A stretch of 64,000 nt of DNA from Nymphaea colorata (GCF_008831285.2 NC_045143.1:23438302-23502301); one strand, 5' to 3'; shown: positions 10,744-23,099, counted from the stretch's first letter. The notes: generated from the sequence alone by a model not told the origin. Numbers and translations: made by a program.

Positions 10744-11850
10744 AGCTGGGTCACTGGTAGAGGCACCAACAGAGAAGGCCGAGTCTATGGTAGTTGTGCT
10801 AGTTGAGATAGGAGTAGAGCTATGAGCAAAAACGAGATCATATTCTTCTTTGCTTAAGTTGAGAGAATACGATGGAGGTATAGAAAAACAGGTAGGACTG
10901 TAGGAGACTCAAACATAGAAGTTGTAGCTTGTGAAGAAGTTGTAGTAGATGAAGAAGACCCTTTTGACCTACTACTGTTAACCATAGAAAAAAAATTGTA
11001 CTCGAACACGAAGACCACAACCAAGTGGTGGTAGGTCGAACACAAAACATACAACAAATATAATTTTTTCTCAAACGACAACAAACATCAATTTTTCAGA
11101 CTATAGCAGGCAGCAAATGTTTAGACGACGGCAGACAACAAATTTTCAACATGCACCACACAATTATTTATTTATTTATTTATTTTTGGACGACCACAAC
11201 AGGCAGCAATTTCAGATATAGATTGCAGGCAGCAAACACACATAGGTTGGACAGCTCCACTCAACGTCAACTATGTTGAAAAAAGAAACAAACTGAAACC
11301 AGTCTTGACTTCAACGATGCTGCCCCACAAAAAATCTGAAACCAGTCTACACCACTTGACTTCAACGATGCTGCCCCTCCATATGATTTCAACGCTGCCA
11401 ACAAAACATACCTTTAAATGTGAAGATCCACAAGGCAGCACCCAACCAAGCATATCAGCATACCCTTGTCCATGGTCTGACCTTCTTCCACGACAACAAC
11501 ATACACAACGACATCAGGTTTGTTGTTTTTTTTTTCTGCAACTTAACTTCTTCAACCAAGCAGATTAGCATACCCTTGTCGATGGTCTGACCTTCTTTCA
11601 TGGCAGCAACATACACAACGACATCAGGTTTGTTGTTTTTTTTTTCTGCAACTTAACGTCTTCAACAACAACACCAGGGTGTTAATCACGTCTCTACATG
11701 TTAAATGTGATTAGCACCTTTCCATCAAACAGTCTGATTGCTTCTTTTATAATCAGCAAAGATTTCAGACATGAAACCCTAGCTTGACGGGAGAGATGAG
11801 AAAGGAGGGAAGGAGCGTGAAACCCTAGATCGCACAGTCCTAGGTCTGTT
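10744..11850 (-). other. Degenerate gag/leader region of the minus-strand copia element
   Basis: Gag should lie here, between protease and primer site, but no clear gag or CCHC knuckle can be read. It contains low-complexity ttattta repeats (near 11165), a repeated gacttcaacgatgctgcccc (11307 and 11357) and the 110-bp tandem repeat listed separately. Confidence 0.6.
11461..11660 (+). repeat. Tandem repeat, period 110 bp, about 1.8 copies
   Basis: tacccttgtc at 11461 recurs at 11571, and the two units stay in register through gatggtctgaccttctt, acatacacaacgacatcagg, the T-run and ctgcaacttaac. The exact 110-bp period and few mismatches suggest a duplication younger than most of the element's decay. 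Confidence 0.92.
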
Positions 11851-11862
11851 GCTCTGATACCA
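11851..11862 (-). promoter_or_regulatory. tRNA-Met primer-binding site of the copia element
   Basis: On the minus strand this is TGGTATCAGAGC, the standard copia primer site complementary to the 3' end of initiator tRNA-Met. It directly abuts the 5' LTR, which fixes both the LTR boundary and the element's orientation. Confidence 0.95.
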
Positions 11863-12073
11863 TGTTTAATATTGGAGGAAGAAAAGGACGAGAGAGAGAG
11901 AGAAAGGAAACTTTCATATGCATTCACATAACCCTAATCTCATATTAAAAGATATTAAGGTGTTGACTACATATTTACAATTTCAGTCCACTATATAAAA
12001 AAATAATAAGTAGACCCTTGTCCACTTTTTAATATTTCAAAAAGACTCAAATTGACTCTAGAAAACTTTAACA
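11863..12073 (-). repeat. 5' LTR of the minus-strand copia element
   Basis: 211 bp; on the plus strand it runs from TGTTTAATATTGG to ...ACTTTAACA. It is homologous to 7304-7521 with scattered substitutions and small indels, consistent with an old insertion. Confidence 0.92.
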
Positions 12074-13862
12074 CGAACCAGTCCCAACAATACTAACTCA
12101 AATGAACTATAATTTTACTATAAAACCTTTAAATTCTAACTAGGAAACTAATAAAACAGAGAAAAATAACAACCGAAGACAGCAAGTGCACAAACAAACA
12201 TACAAATGAATCTGCTAGAGTTCAAGAATACGATGAACAAAGTTTTATGTCTGTTTTGCTAATAGAAAACTAGGTTTTGTATGGAGGTGGTGACACGATG
12301 AACCCCTGACAGTGATAATGTGCATCTTCACCACAATTGGGGGGATAAAGCACTTTCTGGACCAGTTTCAGCTGGTGGCTGGTGGGAAATTGTCAGAATA
12401 GCACCGCTTCATTTAGGCGATGTAAGGCCGACCATTTTCTGGGTGGCCTCTGATAAAAAATGGCAAAAAGATATTAAACGAAGTTGTCTTTTTCTTCACC
12501 TTAGACCACTTTCTTGGCCACCTAGGTGCCAGGACATTGGATTGCCAGGATCACCTTGTGGGGTAGTCCTAGTCAAGCCATGCTAGTCAGTAAGCAGTAC
12601 TGTTACTTACGCTATAGAAAGTATCTATTTTTATTAACGTTAAACGCTTTTGCCTGAACAATTGTCGAACAATGGCCAGCATTACCACTCTGTCTGGCTA
12701 AAACTTCTTCTGGGCATTGAGAATCAATGTCTCAAGCATTTTACTTCTTTTATTATTGAAGCTTGCCAACTGTTGCAGTTTCTTTGAAGTTTTGTAATAA
12801 TTTTTTAGTCCTGTAGACAGGATTCTCTCATGTAGGCCTGGGTGTCGGGCCAGGCCGCCGGCAAGTACTTGGTACCCGATGCCCACTCCTACTCTCATGT
12901 GAGGTTCCTGTTTTCGAGAGTGCAGTGACTTTCTAGGGCATAAAGGAGGTTTGATTGCTTGTCTTAGGAATCCAATCTCAGAACTGAAATTGTTTGTTCC
13001 TATCATATCAGATCTCTCTATGTTAACTGTCGTGATGTCAATCTACGGATGTAAACTGGCTATTTTATTAATAAACGAATGAACTTTATTTCCATATTCA
13101 TGAAACAGTACAATTGATCTTTCCACATTACAGAATACGGATTGATTTGATTGAACCAACTTTACATTTTCAGGGAGAAAGTAGAAAAAGAGAAAGGAAA
13201 AAGATGTTGGCTTCTATCCCAGCAGGTGTCAAGCCACATTCGAATTTGACCTTGTCCAACTTTTATTTTAATCAAGGTATTAATCTTGAAAATTAATTAT
13301 CCACCTTGGCTTATCACTGCCCAAATTTTTTTTAAGGACGCCTTGTTATAAAATCAGGATGCTTTCTCCTAGGCAAGGAAACCTGGCTTCTTCTGGCAAG
13401 AGCTTTAACTTTATAAAAAGATCATCCTGCTACAGTTACAGACCTCCTCAAACAAAAGGATCGACAACAGTACTACACTGCAGAACAGAGACGAGATTCT
13501 TCTCTCGCTGGCAGCTGATGCGTCTATCACTGGATTTTCAACGGCAAGTGCAGAACAATACAGCCTCGCTCCATGCGCCGGCAATGCCTCCCGGAGCTGC
13601 ATATCTTCTTCTTTGTGGCTGAGTTCTGGTTATTCTGATTGCTATCTGTAACTTTTACCCGAACAATGTACGACCAGATGGTTTTGAACTACTCATCTCA
13701 TGAGAGAAGGAAGTAGTGACAAGGTACCGCTTGTTCTTCTGGAGTACGAGCTGTGAATAATTCAGCGGGATGGATGTGGAAATACTCCAATACGTACATG
13801 AGCTGTGATATATTGATATTCTGCCATACAATGTGTTCCCTCATATATATTAATGTGTGCCT

Positions 13863-13910
<48 letters not shown>

Positions 13911-14479
13911 TTCCCATAAAGAAAAAAAAAAAAGGCTGATACCACTCGTTCTTGTCAGTCGGCACAGCCTGGTTCGCGTCACTGTTGAGAAGAACAAGAT
14001 GCCCTGAATACAAATGTGTAAAGGGGCGTGTGATTGCTCATGATATAAAATCTTTAGGATCAGATTTAATATCAGACCTTCCTCTTCGGATCTACAGTTT
14101 TGAATGCAAAGAATTAAAATAAGAATTTTAAGTGTATATGTTAAGTCTGACCTGAGACTCTTAGGTTCATGAAGACTAAACGGAAACTTTTATCGTATCA
14201 ACAAAAACATATCATCACATCACATCCACATATTATTATGTGGATTGATTCAAATACGAAATAATCAAATGTCTCGTAAAATAAGAATAACATTATTTAA
14301 AAAGGACCCTCCTCTTACCATTTTATCCGGATCCATTGCCCATAGTTCACATTTGGATTTGAATTCCAATGATAAACCGGTTCTTATTTGGATCCGGATC
14401 CGAAAGTGTCGAATTCTGCTGCGGTTCTAATTGAATTCGACCCATATCCGCTTTGTTTTTAGCCTCGTGCATTGAAACT
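12074..14479. other. Intergenic sequence, no supported gene
   Basis: Nothing recognisable as a gene. An 88-codon open frame at 12320-12586 and others near 13114 and 13359 have no family signature and are probably chance. A TA microsatellite lies at 13868-13908. The stretch at 12830-12890 is locally GC-rich without a clear identity. Confidence 0.5.
13868..13908. repeat. (TA)n microsatellite
   Basis: About 20 uninterrupted TA units, followed by an A-run at 13921-13933. Confidence 0.97.
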
Positions 14480-14940
14480 CACTTGCGAAACCCTAGCCTC
14501 CGGAAGAGCCATACAAAAGGTAGAACAGCCTTCTCGCGGCTAGAGTTTTTGAGGCGGGAGCAGGCAATCGCCTAGGGTTTCCGAGCTTCTTCCCACAAGA
14601 AGGAAATCGAAATGGTGAGTTTTTCTTCTTGTTTGCGACAGCTCCGTCTTCTTTCTCTTTATGGACCCGTCTTCTCATTTAAAAGGACACACGCATTTGA
14701 CGTATAAAATCAGGCCCTTGGGACCCGCCCGACCCGGCCCGGGAAGGATCTCCGGATGAGTGGGGAGTGGTCCGACCAAGTTGACACCCACCCCATCTTC
14801 CTCCCTCGCTTGCCGTCCTCTCGCTTCCTCCACCCACTTCTCTTTGCCTTCCTCCAGTCCTTCTCTTCGCCACCTCTCTCCCTCTCTTGCAATCGGAAGC
14901 CAATCTTCCCGTCTCATCAATGCCCTCTTGTTTAATTACG
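14480..14940 (+). promoter_or_regulatory. Promoter/5' leader region with telo-box motifs and two candidate leader exons
   Basis: Two telo-box motifs occur, aaaccctag (near 14490) and its inverse ctagggttt (near 14572); these are common just upstream of or within leaders of plant housekeeping and translation genes. A strong donor (AATG|GTGAGT) follows at about 14612. Further on, a TATA-like TATAAAAT (near 14703) precedes a C/T-rich leader ending in another donor (TTACG|GTAAGC, near 14939). I infer alternative leader exons for the gene whose coding exons start at 17917, but the link is not shown by the sequence. A separate small gene or a displaced promoter is possible. Confidence 0.5.
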
Positions 14941-17218
14941 GTAAGCAACTCAAAGTGCTCTCTCCCTCCCGTATGTATATTCATATGGTTTTCCTTTGTG
15001 GTTATTTCTTGTTCTAAGGGGTCTAAGCGTCCTTTTTTCGGTGGGTTTTTTTCTCTTTGAGGAGTTACCGGACCTGGATGAGATTCCCAGTATATCGCCC
15101 TTGGCAAAAGGATGATGGGTCTGGCTGCTCTTAATGAGTTTTTCTCTTATTAATAATGATACCACGAGGGTTACTTGGTTTGATTTCTCCGGAGATGAGA
15201 TGAGGAGTTATTGATGAGTATGTTGTTTAACTGCGAAAAGGTTCTTTACTAATTTTGCTTATAAATTGCTCCTGAATGCCGCTTCACGTTGAAAAAAAGC
15301 AACAAGTTTTAGCAAAGTGATGTTCCAATTGAAAGCTCCTCGAGAGCGTGGTAAGTTCGATAGTATGAGTGGAGCATTTGAAGTTGGGAAAGTATGGTCC
15401 TCAAGATAAGCCTTTTTTGTTTTCCACTAAAAAGTTGTGTTATAAATAATAATATAAACCATTCTTTTTGCGAAAAAGGTGAAGCACGAGTTGCCGTTTG
15501 CCCGTTTTCAACTGTAAATTTCAAAGCGTAAAAGATATTATTTGTTTGAAATGCCTGCAGCAATTTCTTTGAGAAATCTGTGTTTGTATTATGTTTCAGT
15601 CTTATGAAATTGAAAATTTGAACTAGTCACTCTTAACATTGAAGGTCTAGTTCAAACAGATCTTGGTTCAGGTTATTTAATGTTAGGGGGTACTTACACA
15701 AAGTTTTATAATGCATGTATTTAATGGAGGTTGATGATGTCATTCGATGTGAAATTAGACCTGATAGTGGCAAGAATCATCTTAATGAGCCTAAGATTTT
15801 TCTTCTTCTTCAATGTGTTAAACCTGAGCCTTGCTCATTTAAGCTTATGAAGTGTGAGCTTGTACGTTGTCAACTTTTCATTTTCCATAGTCAATTTTTC
15901 ATTTTCCATGGAAATTGTCCCACTTAAATTGTGATTGAGACTATTAATGGCGCTGTTTTTTTTTTAATATTATAAATGTGGTATAGTAGTAGGAAACTGA
16001 TAAAGCATACTATGCTAATCCTCTTTTGCACCTTAAGTTCAAACTGCCTTCAAGCCTTAGACATATGGATTGCATGGCCTTGTTAACTCAAGGATAGTGC
16101 TTCTGCTTGGATAATACTTGAGAGGAAACCAACCTTTGGTTTTTTTTAGCTTGATTCTTTGCTACCTGAACCTAGGTCAAGGTTGAAGACTATTGTTCAA
16201 GCTTGTCTCAGTTCTAACTTCTAAGCTTTGATTCAGCATGACCAAGCTTGAACATAGCAACTCATTTTTCTCTTGCTAAATCCAAGTAAAGTGTCTGTTC
16301 ATGATCATATTGTACACTTAAATCATTATAGAGATTCAATCAACCTAAGCCCAAGCTCTATCTCATCTCATTAAGCCAAAGTGATTTTGAGTTCAGCCTG
16401 TTTGATAAGCATGATGAATCTGAATGGTCAGGCTCAGGAATGTCAGTTTATTGTGCAAAACTAAAGCATGTAGGCAAGCATGGAAACATCGGGCATATGA
16501 TTCTTTGATGACATAATTAGTCAAGTTGAAAGTTTGTTTTATTCTCTTGGATCACTACAGCATTATCATTTAATTCTGAATTAATATTAATGTAGTTAGA
16601 TTTGTTGCCAGGGTATTATATTTTCTCATTCAAAGGAAAATAACTTTTGGATGGCTTCCTTCAAATGCAAACTTAACCTTTTCTATTATACTAGTATTAT
16701 CTGAGGTTCTTTTCTTTCCCACTTCATGCAATCTATTGAGTAACAAAAGCATTGGAATCCTGAAATATATATGATCATGAAGTACAACTGGCAATTTTTC
16801 AGATGATCACTGTATTTAACTGAATAGAGGTTCTCTCACTATTTAACAATCTATGTATGTTTCTAAAATATACGAGAAAAGTAAGAAAAAATGGTTGTTG
16901 TTCTCTGACCTCATTGTCAATTTCCTGCCCTTGTGTTGCTGAATCGGTCACTCTGATTTTACATGAATAAAGTTTTAAAAAATAGTATAAGAATATTAGA
17001 CTGTTCTGAACTGGAGCTTGCAGAATCTTGTATTCTTTTTTAGCTGAACAAAACTGGAAATCAATTTACTAATAGGTTCTTTTTTGCATCAGCTATTCCC
17101 AGCTAAACTGCTAAGATTGCTTTTTTGTCTTGTTCCTTGTTCAATATTTACTAAAGAAGATGGTCCTTCGTGCATGGCATGTGAATGATAAGTAGATAAC
17201 TTCTAAAAGGGCTACTAG

Positions 17219-17665
17219 CTAAGTCACATGGGTACTTCAGTAAGGTCCACATACCCGTGTCGCCGTACCCCGTACCCAAAATGGGTACTTTGACACTTGG
17301 GTACCTATAGATCCAAACTGCTTAATTTTACTTTGATTTAATTTTTTTCACCTTACTTTTTATTCTATTCTTTGGATGTGAAAATTCGATTGATGTTCAT
17401 ATTTTACTAGGGGGTTGTTCGGTTGTCCATATGTTTAAAGTTTTTCATAGGTTTCTTAAACATACTACTGCAAGAGTCGTTGATGTATATTTTCTATGTT
17501 ATTTATTTGTTTATGTTGATGTATATTCTTTATTTTGATACATATTTTCTAAGTATTTCTTATTGTTTATATATATATACAGCCGTACCCCCGCACCCAA
17601 GTTTTTTTAAAATGGTCAGTACTCGTACCCGCACCGGTACCCGTACCCGTACCTATGTGACATAG
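17219..17665. mobile_element. Non-autonomous TIR element (MULE-like MITE)
   Basis: Ends read CTAAGTCACATGGGTAC and GTACCTATGTGACATAG (inverted), flanked by an exact direct repeat gctactag (17211-17218 and 17666-17673; 9 bp, ggctactag, if the last G is assigned outside). The interior is rich in GTACCC repeats and has a TA run followed by ccccgcacccaa. A second copy with the same ends and interior lies at 58524-58905. It resembles a widespread plant MITE type starting CTATGTTGCTCGG; I name the MULE class only from memory. It lies in the presumed leader intron of the membrane-protein gene. Confidence 0.85.
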
Positions 17666-17916
17666 GCTACTAGATATAATTTTGGTCCTTTAAACAGAAA
17701 AACAGAAATACAAGGAATTATTTATTGCTTATTGTCTGTTTAATTGTTCCTTAATTTGGTGGTCATTTCAAAAACTAATTAAAAAACATTTTTGCACGTG
17801 TTCTTGTTTGTGTGCCCATTCTCATGGTTAATTTCCGAGTGATTTGATTGTTTTTGTGTTAATGACTATTGAATGTCAGATGGAGGAATCAACAGTCTTC
17901 TAAGTCATCAGCTTAT

Positions 17917-20900
17917 ATGTTTCTTTGCCCAGTTAAGATGATTCTTGCTCCCTGTTCAGGCTTTGATTTGTTGGTAAGTTCTTTATACTTTATCTTTTGG
18001 AGCTTCAGAGGGAATTGCATAGTGTATTAAACGATCCTGTCATGATCAATTAATTCCTTCAGTGCCATATCTGTGAGTGGTAGTAGTACCTTTCATGTTG
18101 GCTGTCCGAAGCAAATGCATGCATTGGTTTCTTTTATCCTTAGCAAGCTCTTATGTTAATCTTATAGACATTATCTTGGTAGCTTGCTGAACTTTCTCCA
18201 AACAAATTATATATATATGGCATGTTCTTGTGTGCTATGTCTTGTAATCTGAAGCCCAAGTTGCACAACACCTATTGTTATCCAACAGGACTGTGGAACT
18301 CATTGAGTCCAGTATCCAGCCCATACCTGATACTGGGGACCACCCCAGCCCCAGTTCATGCCCTGAACTATGTAAATTCATGTATTAGTTTGTGTATAGA
18401 GGAGTACTTTGTAAATGGATGCTTGTGCTGAAGTTGATTGGAAGCAAAAGAGAAACAAGGTGGTTTTCATAGATCCAATCATCCAACAACTTAACAAATC
18501 TTGCTTCCTGACTGGTCAATCAGATCCTCCAGTTTGACTCCCATTCTTATTCCTTTAGTCCTATAACTTGGAAAAGTTTTTGGTCTTTCACGAAAGTTTT
18601 GCCAAAGCAATTGGTTCCACTCATTTTGCTTTGAAAAGGTTTTTCCACTTGTTATCTTACTAGTCTTTTAGACGAAACCTTCCTCTTCTTCTGGAGGGGA
18701 AGTCTTGTCTTATCCGGACTTGGGCACACAGCTTACTCATTCTTTTGTTTATCTTGTTGTCTTTAAAAAACAATCATGTAAAATGCCTTCGCTTGTTCTT
18801 TGTTTGTATTATTCATTAAACAAGTTCTGCTTATTAAAGGTTGTCATGCAAAAAAATTTCTGTAGGCAAGACCTATTCCTTGAATCAAAGAGGCCCTCAT
18901 GTATTGGAACTTTGTTAGAAAGATTTTGCACATATTTTCAGTTGTATTCATGTGACCTTGCTTCTTGTGCATTAATTGGTTTCCAGCCATTGCAAATAGC
19001 ATTGCAGGTGAAATCAGGTTGTCTACATAAAGACCAAGGCAGCCATAAAGCATAGGCCTTATAAGTGTGTTTGAAAAAATATAAAAATAAAAAAAGTAAA
19101 GAGTGTCTTATGAATGAAATATCAACTAGTGGTAGGAAAATAAGTGTTATGACTTCCAAGTTTGTCACACAAGCCACATCATGCATGACAATTTAACTAA
19201 CAGATAACTGTAGTTATATAATTCTAAAAATATCCAACCAAGTAGGAGCAACCACTAAGCAAGACATCTTCATAAGTGTGGAAAACTTGATGATGTTAAA
19301 TAACTTTGTGCACATTGAACCTGAGAAAGATTCGTAGTATATATACAAGTACTCAGTTTTGTGCATGTATACTTGATTTGAGTATTCATGCTCTTTAATG
19401 TAAAGAGCCTTGTGTTTAAGCTTGTTAATTTGTGCATATTAATGTATATAAGGCAGTCTTTAATCGACATGTGTGTAGTTTGAGCATGGGAGGCTAAGGG
19501 TTACCCCCATAACCGTTATTTTTGAAGGTGACTGAGGGTTTTCCCCCAAGGGCAGGCAATAAAAAATGTTTCGAAAAGAAACTCTGGCCCTAGGGAAGTG
19601 TATCTGAAGAAATTGGGTCTGGGGATCACCCCTACTTTATTGAAATGAATAAAAGAATACAAAAATCAAGAAAAAATAAACAAAGGCTCTACAGAGCAAT
19701 CAACGAAACAGGGCCTTATGGCTATATACATTCACATGTTCCCCAAGAAGGGAAACAACTTCGTTCAACAAGAACTGATTAAACAACAGCAATGTTCTGA
19801 ACATAAGGAATACCAAGAGCGGACCGCCAGCAACTCCAGTTGCTCTAAAGCCAGACCTGGAGCCATTTTTTCCACCTTACATTGTTAGATCTAAGAACCA
19901 GACGAGTCTCTCTTATGCCAATCCTTATTCCAAGGGAGTGTATCCAGTTCCCAAAAGGGGAGGAGTTTTTTCTTTCGTCGACATATGTCCCCTCTGCTCA
20001 CTGTTTGTCAAATCACTTATGATGTTCTTTTGTACATCTTCAATATTTTACATATGTTGATTATTCGTGTTTCTGCAATAGATAAACTGAAGCTTTGAGT
20101 AGCATTTTCTGTACTGACGACTTTGTTTTCCTTTTCTTTGCATATAGTCTTCAATGTTTTCATTGTTTAAATCTTCGTAGCCAGCATTGGTTTTGAACCA
20201 AAGTTAACACATTTTCAATTGGGCATGATTTCTGCCTTGCAGTTGAAGCATCAAGACGCCAGTGTAAAATGTAAAATTGGCAAGTATTCTTGTGCTTTGG
20301 TGAACCATTTGTCAGATAAAAAGTTCTTTGCTACTGTTGCAAATGAAACCTTTGGTTGTATAAAGAAGCCTAGAAATTTTTCTATCCACTCTTCAGTTGA
20401 TGATAATGTAGTCAGTACAGGACAGTCTAGCAAGGCTTCTATAGCAGATTCTGGTTCCTCTTCTAAAAGAGATCTCATTGCCTCGGAACCCTTAAGTTCT
20501 ACAATGCTGAATTCCCAGATCACCGATGTTAATGTAGATGAAGCTACAGCTAGTCTTAAGGATCCTGATGCCGGATTGCAAACAGACTCTCTTCAAGAGG
20601 GGAATGAGAAAATATCAAGTACAGAGCAGATTTCAAGGAAGCCATCTATGACTGCACGGGAAAAGCTAAGAGCAGCGCGTGTGCTGTCCAGATTCAGAGA
20701 CACTCCTGAAAGTTCAAAACAAGATATGGGTATGAAAGTGCTGGATGCACTGAGGGATAGTGATAAAGGGAAATCAAGATCAGGCTTGCCTCAAGCACCG
20801 ACCAATCTATTTGATGACAGCAAGCGTGGCCTGCCCAAGCAAGGCCTAACATTTGATTTTCCTGGAGGCAGTGATCTGTTGTTCATTATTTTCTCCTTTG

Positions 20901-20977
20901 TATTCATTAGCTCTGTCATGTTTGCTACCACTTACATTGTTTGGAAAGCTGGTGCAATCCACTTTAATGAATACTGA
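17917..20977 (+). CDS. Conserved plant membrane protein with one C-terminal transmembrane helix
   Basis: Two coding exons are supported: about 17880-17973 (open, donor TTG|GTAAGTT) and 20243-20977 (acceptor ccttgcag). They join in phase 0. The start is either ATG 17917 (263 residues) or ATG 17938 (256 residues, MILAPCSGF...). The N-terminal 60-70 residues are basic and end near RNFSIHSS, which looks like an organelle presequence. A serine-rich, acidic, probably disordered middle follows. The conserved C-terminus holds MTAREKLRAARVLSR, LPQAPTNLFDDSKRGLPK and a hydrophobic helix (LLFIIFSFVFISSVMFATTYI) before the end KAGAIHFNEY. I recall near-identical C-termini in uncharacterised plant proteins but no function. 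The leader exon or exons probably lie near 14.5-14.9 kb. Confidence 0.75.
17974..20242 (+). other. Intron of the membrane-protein gene, with a retroelement-like tail
   Basis: Mostly AT-rich with no exon recognised. Around 19490-19740 a segment (ttacccccataaccg..., ggggatcacccctactttattgaaatg) resembles the 3' tail of a decayed retroelement read from the opposite strand, but no coding domain is visible. The acceptor at 20242 is canonical. Confidence 0.5.
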
Positions 20978-21376
20978 TTTTGTAAAATTGCAGGATGTCC
21001 ACAGTTATTTTACCTTTTGTTTTTTTTTTTTTTAAATATATTAGCCATGTAACAGAAAATGAATCACCTGTTTAAAGAGCATATCGTGGATCCAGATGTT
21101 GATGGAAAATGACAGCCTGGTCTTCTAATGTTGTATATTTTGTTAAGAGAATAATGGTACCTTCTAGAAGTTCCATTGTTCATGTTCTTTTGGTCATGAA
21201 TACTCTTCTCTGCTGTGACCGTGTGAATGTTTCCTTGCTTTTGTGTTTTAACTATTATTGCATTACCAATTGTCATGCAGCATGTCCTCTTTCAAGGAGG
21301 ATTCTCTAAATGCAAACATGGGGGAAAGATGTTTAATGTCAACAATCCATGAGTTTAAATGCATTCCCTCATCTTT

Positions 21377-22335
21377 TCAAACTAACGTCCTGGTGAGCAT
21401 CTTCGGACAACAATAAACAAATAGAGGGAGAGTGGGTCCCCTTGTCTGAAGACTATCACTATCTTGTTGGCGAGGAAACTTATCTCCCCCGTTAGTGGCA
21501 ACCATGCACAAGGCTATCAAGTCCTTTGTCAATAAAGCCAACGTGGATCGATGCAGTCTTAAGAAGTTGACCATGCTATATATCTTGGACAAGCCAAGCT
21601 TTTATGAGTAAGGATGACCCATTATGTCTCTCTATATTATTGTTCAATTCATGCACTAATGAGATCTGACCCTTAGTAGTATTGGAGGAAGAACCAACCT
21701 CCCTTCTTTGGCTAATCGGCATACGGAGCCCCCACGTCTCTTCTGGCCAGCCATAATTTTACATGTAAATTTATATACTTAGTTGCAGAAAGCTTAGACC
21801 AAAAGTCTTTGATATCAATATCTCTTAGGCACTTAGGGATGAGGACAAAGTGGGTTCTATTGACCTTCTTAACCTGTTTCTCCATTCTAATGAAATCCTT
21901 GACCATTACGAAAACATCATTCCCACCACATCTTAGTTAGTGTTGTATAATCCAGTAAGAAAGTCATCAGCTCTCGAGGTCTTGTCACTATTGAATCACA
22001 AGACGGCCATTTCCTCTCCTTTATCACGTGCAGTAGATAAATAATCTACAACCAAGTAGCAATAGTTCCAAGCTTTCTTAACCACTTCGACACAACCCTC
22101 TCTAGGTGTCCAGCACATGAAGTTGAAACCTCTCCAGGTGTCTAGCACATGAAGAATTTGAAAATTCCCTTACCCGCCATCAAGATGGGATGGTCCTTAA
22201 TCACATACAACAGTGAGTTATGATCAAAGAATGTACAAGAAGCACTTCAAGGTAAAAGCATTAACCAGGGTCCCAAAACAACCTCTAGCTAACCATGTCC
22301 AGTTATGTCTGTGTATCTGCGACCACTCTGAGGTA
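21377..22335 (-). pseudogene. LINE (L1-type) reverse transcriptase fragment
   Basis: On the minus strand, scattered frames carry LINE RT blocks in the right order: FLTGLYN...DVVGNDVF-type (near 21970-21900), VNRTHFVLIPKCL (about 21870-21825), DIDIKDF (block with DFRPISL in intact elements), a palm segment ending FIDKGLDSLVHGC (near 21540-21500) and FRQGDPLSLYLFIVV (about 21455-21410). Stops and frameshifts are frequent and the expected FxDD box is not visible, so this is an old fragment. It is cut at its upstream side by the hAT-type element at 22344. Confidence 0.8.
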
Positions 22336-22343
22336 CTTGTCAC

Positions 22344-23099
22344 CAATATTTTAAAACCTGGTGAATTGGGACTCGACTTGTTCGTTCTTGGCTCGTGACT
22401 CAGCAGGTTAACTCGTGATTCGGGTCGGGTTTTGTTAACTATTGTTTTAAAAGAAAAACAATGTATAACTTGTCAGTTAAATATAAAAAAGTTGTAAAAT
22501 GACTTGAATACATGTATAATTTATACCATCAAGTAATAACTAAGTAATATTATCTCTTTTGATAACAAGATCTACAATTGCATTTTTCAAATAAATTTGT
22601 GTGGCAAGGCTCAATATATCAACTAAAACAAATCAATAAAAATCAAACACTAAGATTAAGACATTCAGCATTTACAACTATCTAATGGTTAACAAATTTG
22701 ACATAAATGTTAATATGATATAAAACTAAAAATCCAAAAGTAAAGAGTCCAATGTCGTAAAAAATTGAAATAATACACCGTACAAGAAGTTAAACCTAAT
22801 TAGTTTTACATTTTTATTTGTAATATATAAGTTTAATTAAATGAACAATCATTCTAAATTCTTACATTTCAATAAGTTAAGAAGATTCATGTCAAAATTT
22901 AAATAACTAAGTGACTAATTAATAAACAAATGACCTTGTTAATTATAAAATCACTAGAATACACCAAGTCAAACCGACTTTCAGCCGAGTCATGGCTGAG
23001 GCGGACTGAGTCAGTCTGAGTCATGCCGAGTTTTGACAAAAACTGAGTCCCCTTACTGGTTTGACTTGTTAGAGGGAGTCAATGAGTTGTGAAACACTT
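22344..23099. mobile_element. hAT-type non-autonomous element
   Basis: A 756-bp insertion flanked by an exact 8-bp direct repeat cttgtcac (22336-22343 and 23100-23107), the duplication length typical of hAT transposons. The left end reads CAATATTTTAAAACCTGG and the inverted right end AAGTGTTTCACAACTC, about 9/14 matching. The ends are GC-richer and contain repeated gactcg/gagtca motifs; the centre is very AT-rich with no open frame. A related left end (CAATGTTTTAAAACCCCG) occurs at 43167 in the CDPK gene. Confidence 0.85.

Larger units (their letters stand above)
7304..12073 (-). mobile_element. Ty1/copia retrotransposon, complete outline but decayed
   Basis: A 4.77-kb element on the minus strand with both LTRs (7304-7521 and 11863-12073). 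Its flanks are cgaat (7299-7303) and cgaac (12074-12078), a 4/5 target duplication. A perfect 12-nt primer site for initiator tRNA-Met abuts the 5' LTR. Protease, integrase, RT and RNase H remnants occur in copia order, reading from high to low coordinates. Coding frames are broken throughout and gag is barely recognisable, so this is an old, inactive insertion. Confidence 0.93.

Noticed and set aside
12320-12586. 88-codon open frame (+)
   Set aside because: No motif, no splice context and no neighbour that explains it; the length is compatible with chance.
14675-15107. Overlapping minus-strand frames rich in Arg/Glu/Gly
   Set aside because: They are the antisense of a C/T-rich leader; the low-complexity composition explains the open frames.
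15715-15927. 70-codon frame (+) in the presumed leader intron
   Set aside because: No family match, and no in-phase splice link to 17917 or 20243.
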